Source of the DNA: VGPE01 sp031431395
GTDB lineage: Bacteria > Chloroflexota > Limnocylindria > Limnocylindrales > CSP1-4
Assembly: GCA_031431395.1 (NCBI GenBank)
Contig: JANPDJ010000057.1
Coordinates: forward strand, 1-8,254
DNA length: 8,254 bases
Reading direction: 5' to 3'
Shown one piece after another: positions 5,404 to 8,254 of this stretch (position 1 is its first letter; each line of letters begins with the position of its first letter). The notes beneath the pieces were generated by a model, which searched no databases, had not been told where the DNA came from, and saw only the letters and a program-made list of their open reading frames with translations. A program made the position numbers and the translations under genes.

Positions 5404-6155
5404 ATGGCGACGTCACCGCCGTCCGCGACCGGGGCTTCCGCACGAATCTCCTCCAGCAACGCTCGCTCCTCGCGCGTGAGTTCCCGGCCGGCCAGCAGAT
5501 CCGGGCGTCGCTGGAGCGTTCGGGCGAGGGACTCGCGCAGGCGCCAGCGCCGGACCGCGCCATGATCGCCGCTGACGAGTACCGGCGGCACCGGAACGCC
5601 CCGAAACGACGCAGGCCGCGTGTACTGGGGATACTCGAGCAGGCCGTCGGAGAACGACTCGATCTCGACCGAATCGACCTCGATGGCGCCCGGCAGCAGC
5701 CGGATCACGGAATCAATGATGACCAGCGCCGGAAGCTCTCCACCGGTCAGCACGTAGTCGCCAATCGACAGCTCGACGTCCACCATGGAGCGGATGCGCT
5801 CATCCACGCCTTCGTACCGCGCGCACAGGAACACCAGGTGCGTGACCGCGGACAGAGAGCGTGCACGGGCCTGGGTGAACCGCTCGCCGGCGGGATCCGG
5901 CAGGATCACCGTGGACCCGGGCCGGCGAAGTTCATCGAGTGCAGCCGCGACCGGTTCCGGGCGCAGCACCATGCCCGCGCCACCCCCGTACGTATAGTCG
6001 TCGACGCTGCGATGCCGTCCCAGCCCCCAGCGGCGCAGATCGTGGATCCGGATGGTCGCCAGGCCCTGCTCCTGGATTCGGCCAGGGATGCTTTCGGAGA
6101 GCGGACCCTCGAGCATCCGCGGGAACAGGGTAAGGACGTCGACCTCGAGGGTCAC
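5400..6155 (-). CDS. trmD: tRNA (guanine-37-N1)-methyltransferase TrmD
   Basis: TrmD methylates G37 next to the anticodon in tRNAs reading CNN codons, using S-adenosylmethionine, and so prevents +1 frameshifting. It is a SPOUT dimer with a trefoil knot. Motifs in the 251-residue product, which is of normal length, are VDVLTLFPRML (5-15), RSVDDYTYGGGAGMVLRPEP (49-68), YEGVDERI (114-121), ELSIGDYVLTGGELPALVII (128-147) forming the cofactor knot, RLLPG (152-156), and FSDGLLEYPQYTRP (168-181), with Asp170 the expected catalytic residue. GTG 6155 is chosen because it overlaps the rimM stop as GTGA, has AGGAG about 12 nt upstream, and yields the standard N-terminus. The last 20 residues are an acidic tail. 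It shares the rpsP operon with RimM, its usual partner. Confidence 0.97.
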   Translation of the reverse strand: MTLEVDVLTLFPRMLEGPLSESIPGRIQEQGLATIRIHDLRRWGLGRHRSVDDYTYGGGAGMVLRPEPVAAALDELRRPGSTVILPDPAGERFTQARARSLSAVTHLVFLCARYEGVDERIRSMVDVELSIGDYVLTGGELPALVIIDSVIRLLPGAIEVDSVEIESFSDGLLEYPQYTRPASFRGVPVPPVLVSGDHGAVRRWRLRESLARTLQRRPDLLAGRELTREERALLEEIRAEAPVADGGDVAI

Positions 6156-6886
6156 GACTCGGCGCGGGCTCCTGCCGGTGGGTCGATGGTCGGATGGGCC
6201 TGGGTCGTCGTCGCGGGCGTCACGCCCTCGCTTGGCGGCGAGTCGTCTTTGCCTGCCGAATCTGCTCCAACCGCAACCGGTCGATCGACCCCCGGTGCGG
6301 CAGCGGCCTGCTCTGCGCGTCGCGACTTCCGCCCGCGCGGTCGCGACGGCCTGGGCGGCGCAAGGTCGAGCGCATCCGCATCGACCACGATCTCACCTCG
6401 CCGGGGAGCGAAGACCCGGATGAAGTCACGGACGGCGGGCAGATCGAATTCGCCGTACGGACCCCCACGCACGACGAAGACCTCAGCGGCGCCGGCCCGG
6501 TACACGTCCTCGACGCTGCCAAGTGCTGTCCCATCCAGGCCCAGCACGGGCGTCCCGATGACCTCGTGCCAGTAATACTCGCCGCGCGGCAGGTCCTGGG
6601 CCGCCGAGAGGTCCGCCTCGAGATAGGCGTCGCGGAGCGTCTCTGCTCCGGGCCGGTCTGTGATCTCCTGGAAGGTGACCAGCCAACCCGGCTGGTCCGC
6701 ATGCGCCGACGCGATGGTCAGTGCGTCGGCGGAACCTTCACGGAAGAGGTGCGCGCCCACCGCGAAGCGCTCGTCCGGCCGATCAGTCAGGATCTCGACG
6801 CGCAGCGCACCACGGAGCCCGTGGATCGCCCGGACGCGCCCGACCGCGAGCCGCTCGCCGGAATTCACAACCCGCTCGCCGGCCAA
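6152..6886 (-). CDS. rimM: 16S rRNA processing protein RimM, with C-terminal extension
   Basis: RimM is an assembly factor that binds S19 and helps mature the 30S head. The N-terminal barrel is seen in VGRVRAIHGLRGALRVEILT (15-34) and DERF (38-41), and the PRC barrel in EYYWHEVIGTPVLGLDG (103-119), GSVEDVYRAGAAEVFVVRG (123-141), EFDLPAVRDFIRVF (146-159) and EIVVDADALDL (165-175). The core ends near 175; about 69 further residues are low-complexity, first basic (SRPRGRKSRR) then Ala/Pro/Thr-rich with Asp and Glu, unlike typical RimM of about 170 residues. The start is uncertain: TTG 6886 lies 4 nt after the khpA stop with no SD, while GTG 6868 (residue 7) is equally possible. The gene overlaps trmD by 4 nt. 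Confidence 0.93.
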   Translation of the reverse strand: MAGERVVNSGERLAVGRVRAIHGLRGALRVEILTDRPDERFAVGAHLFREGSADALTIASAHADQPGWLVTFQEITDRPGAETLRDAYLEADLSAAQDLPRGEYYWHEVIGTPVLGLDGTALGSVEDVYRAGAAEVFVVRGGPYGEFDLPAVRDFIRVFAPRRGEIVVDADALDLAPPRPSRPRGRKSRRAEQAAAAPGVDRPVAVGADSAGKDDSPPSEGVTPATTTQAHPTIDPPAGARAES

Positions 6887-6890
6887 ACGC

Positions 6891-7124
6891 TCAGAGGATC
6901 TCGAGCGAGACCGCTTCGCCGTCCCGTGCAGCCGTGACCTTCAGCAGCGTGCGGAGGGCCTTGGCAACGCTGCCATTGCGCCCGATCACCTTGCCCATGT
7001 CCTCTTCGGCGACGTGCAATTCGATCACCGTGCCTTCGGGGTCCCGGATGACATCAACTTTGACGGCCTCCGGGTCGTCCACGAGCGACCGGGCCACGTA
7101 CTCCACGAGTTCTTTGGCTCCCAT
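6891..7124 (-). CDS. khpA: KhpA, single KH-domain RNA-binding protein
   Basis: KhpA (YlqC family) is a small KH-domain protein that binds RNA and, in Firmicutes, works with KhpB/Jag in cell-shape and sRNA-related control. The 77-residue product is almost only the KH fold: LVEYVARSLVDDPEAVKVDV (6-25), then ELHVAEEDMGKVIGRNGSVA (35-54), holding the GxxG loop GRNG (48-51), then KALRTLLKVTAARDGEAVSL (55-74). ATG 7124 has a GGGGG stretch as a modest SD. The position between rpsP (12 nt gap) and rimM (4 nt gap) is the standard place for this gene in Gram-positive type genomes and supports the assignment. Confidence 0.95.
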   Translation of the reverse strand: MGAKELVEYVARSLVDDPEAVKVDVIRDPEGTVIELHVAEEDMGKVIGRNGSVAKALRTLLKVTAARDGEAVSLEIL

Positions 7125-7136
7125 CGCAGACGCCCC

Positions 7137-7391
7137 CTACTTCGCCGCGGGCAGGATGCCCGCGTTTCGGAACAGGCGCGCGACGGTATCGGACGGCTGG
7201 GCGCCCTGCGAAAGCCACTTCTTGGCTTTGTCCGCGTCAATGACGACTTCGACGGGATCCATCCGGGGGTTGTAGTGCCCGATCGTCTCGATCGACCGGC
7301 CATCGCGGGCGCTCCGGCTGTCGGATACCACGACGCGATATGAAGGCTGCTTGGTCGCCCCGACGCGGGTCAACCGGATGCGAACGGCCAT
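7137..7391 (-). CDS. rpsP: Small subunit ribosomal protein S16
   Basis: S16 is an early 30S assembly protein binding the 5' domain of 16S rRNA. The 84-residue protein matches the family from the first residue: MAVRIRLTRVGATKQPSYRV (1-20), VVSDSRSARDGRSIETIGHY (21-40), NPRMDP (41-46) and the C-terminal PSDTVARLFRNAGI (66-79). The reading frame is open to 7748 on the minus strand, but ATG 7391 is clearly the start because S16 homology begins exactly there and GGGAGGAA (7408-7401) lies 9-11 nt upstream, touching the stop of the preceding gene. It is followed by khpA after 12 nt. In many bacteria ffh precedes rpsP; here a DUF3352-like gene does. Confidence 0.97.
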   Translation of the reverse strand: MAVRIRLTRVGATKQPSYRVVVSDSRSARDGRSIETIGHYNPRMDPVEVVIDADKAKKWLSQGAQPSDTVARLFRNAGILPAAK

Positions 7392-7407
7392 GTGCGGTGA
7401 TTCCTCC

Positions 7408-8254
7408 CTACTTGACGACGATGACGATGCGCGCGCGACTGGGATCGCCCGCGAAACCCGCTGCCGCGACGGCACCGAACGGATCGAGATACGGCCGGAT
7501 ATCGGCCTGGTAGTGCTGAGCCCGCTCGACCGGAAGTCGGCCGGACGCCAGGTCCATGACCTCGCGAAGGTCAACGAAGAACTGGCCGGCATTCGACGAC
7601 CCGGCCCGATCGACCGCCGTACGGTAGATCTCGCGGTCCGCGAGCGAACCGCCCGGCTTCGTGTCAAGGACCGCCTTGACGAATGCGTCGCCGAACCCGG
7701 CGATGACGAGGTCGCCCTTCTGGGCGACGGCGAGCTGCACGTGTGCACCCGGCGTAACGCCGGGGAGCACCCTGCCGCCCGTCAAGTTCGGCGCATCGCC
7801 TAGGTCGATGATCGTGATCAAGGTCCCGTCGTGGGTCTCGTCCGAGACGACGAGACCGGCTCCCCCACCCACGAGCGCGACGAGGTTCTTCAGCTGCAGC
7901 AGTTTCGTCTCGGCTGCGGCCGCGTCCTGGGCCTGGATGACGATTCCGCCTGCGACCTGCGTCGCCCCCGAGGTCCGGACGAGGGCGAACGTCGCGTCGC
8001 CCATCCAGCCAACGAGCCCGTCGATGCCACCGAGTGCTGCCAGCGCCCGGGCCTCCGGACCGGTGCCGCTCCCGGTGGCCGCAGCGGCGGGCATGGCAGC
8101 GGTGATCGCGCCAACGATGACCGGGAGGTCGTGCACTTCGACTGCCGCGATGGTGCCGGCCGGAAGCCTGGCAGCCAGCTGGCTGACATGGTTGGATGTG
8201 GCGGGCACAAGGCTGGTCCTTGGCAGTGCCACGGTGGCACTCACCGAATCCGAC
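7408..8254 (-). CDS. DUF3352-like protein, C-terminal part (5' end outside window)
   Basis: The frame is open to the window edge, with three more codons before the GTG at 8244, so this is most likely the last 282 or so residues of a longer gene rather than a complete one. The visible part is rich in Ala, Gly and Val, with alternating hydrophobic strands such as GTIAAVEVHDL, FALVRTSGATQVAGGIVIQA, GAGLVVSDETHDGTLITII, GDLVIAGFGDAFVKAVLDT and GQFFVDLREVMDLA near the end. That layout (paired repeats of beta-rich segments, a late FVDL motif, and a C-terminal AAGF..GDPSRARIVIVVK) resembles DUF3352 proteins, which are common in Chloroflexota and Actinobacteria and of unknown function, often anchored by an N-terminal membrane segment that would lie outside this window. 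It ends 16 nt before rpsP and probably shares its transcript. The family call is tentative. Confidence 0.6.
   Translation of the reverse strand, partial: SDSVSATVALPRTSLVPATSNHVSQLAARLPAGTIAAVEVHDLPVIVGAITAAMPAAAATGSGTGPEARALAALGGIDGLVGWMGDATFALVRTSGATQVAGGIVIQAQDAAAAETKLLQLKNLVALVGGGAGLVVSDETHDGTLITIIDLGDAPNLTGGRVLPGVTPGAHVQLAVAQKGDLVIAGFGDAFVKAVLDTKPGGSLADREIYRTAVDRAGSSNAGQFFVDLREVMDLASGRLPVERAQHYQADIRPYLDPFGAVAAAGFAGDPSRARIVIVVK

Noticed and set aside
5562..6575. 337-codon open frame on the plus strand opposite trmD and rimM
   Set aside because: Antisense shadow of two conserved genes; the translation is Arg/Asp/Pro-rich without domains.
7392..7748. Upstream in-frame extension of rpsP on the minus strand
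   Set aside because: It overlaps the DUF3352-like gene in another frame, S16 homology begins precisely at 7391, and a strong SD marks that start.
1..8254. A novel defence, mobile or biosynthetic system
   Set aside because: All well-supported genes are standard translation or nucleotide genes in conserved order. I found no repeats of CRISPR type, no transposase or integrase, no toxin-antitoxin pair and no tRNA or att site.

Overview
This window is a compact, high-GC stretch of bacterial core genome. Every gene I can support lies on the minus strand, so transcription runs from base 8254 towards base 1. The content is translation and nucleotide housekeeping: a DUF3352-like gene fragment, rpsP, khpA, rimM, trmD, rplS, then rnhB and yraN, then rpsB, tsf, pyrH, frr, and the beginning of one more ORF at the left edge. 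I see no tRNA, rRNA, mobile element, CRISPR array, toxin-antitoxin pair or defence gene.

The order rpsP-khpA-rimM-trmD-rplS-rnhB-yraN-rpsB-tsf-pyrH-frr resembles high-GC Gram-positives and related phyla, in which the two ribosomal clusters lie close together. The strong GC bias, the frequent GTG starts, the short (199-residue) EF-Ts and the DUF3352-like neighbour fit a high-GC member of Chloroflexota (for example the Limnocylindria/Ellin6529 group). That placement is an inference, not a demonstrated identification.

Region by region: (1) 8254-4932 is the first operon. The DUF3352-like gene ends 16 nt before rpsP, khpA follows 12 nt after rpsP, rimM 4 nt after khpA, and trmD overlaps rimM by 4 nt. 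A promoter-like site sits in the 120-bp trmD-rplS gap, so rplS may also have its own transcript. A strong 12-bp hairpin terminator closes this unit at 4868-4895. (2) 4867-3356 holds rnhB and yraN, which are directly adjacent and separated from rplS by the terminator and a weak promoter candidate. (3) 3355-3100 is a 256-bp gap with an extended -10 promoter and a hairpin-rich leader for rpsB. (4) 3099-1 is the rpsB-tsf-pyrH-frr operon. It is coupled by stop/start overlaps and continues into an unidentified ORF at the window edge.

The genes act together in making ribosomes and keeping translation running: S16, S2 and L19 are ribosomal proteins, RimM matures the 30S subunit, TrmD methylates tRNA G37, EF-Ts recharges EF-Tu, RRF recycles post-termination ribosomes, and PyrH supplies UDP for RNA and cell-wall precursors. 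I found no new biological system. The points worth a second look are a degenerate GRG motif in RNase HII, loss of the canonical lysine in YraN, a 14-of-15 promoter match upstream of rpsB and rplS, RNA hairpins upstream of rpsB and of tsf, and low-complexity C-terminal tails on S2, RimM and RNase HII.
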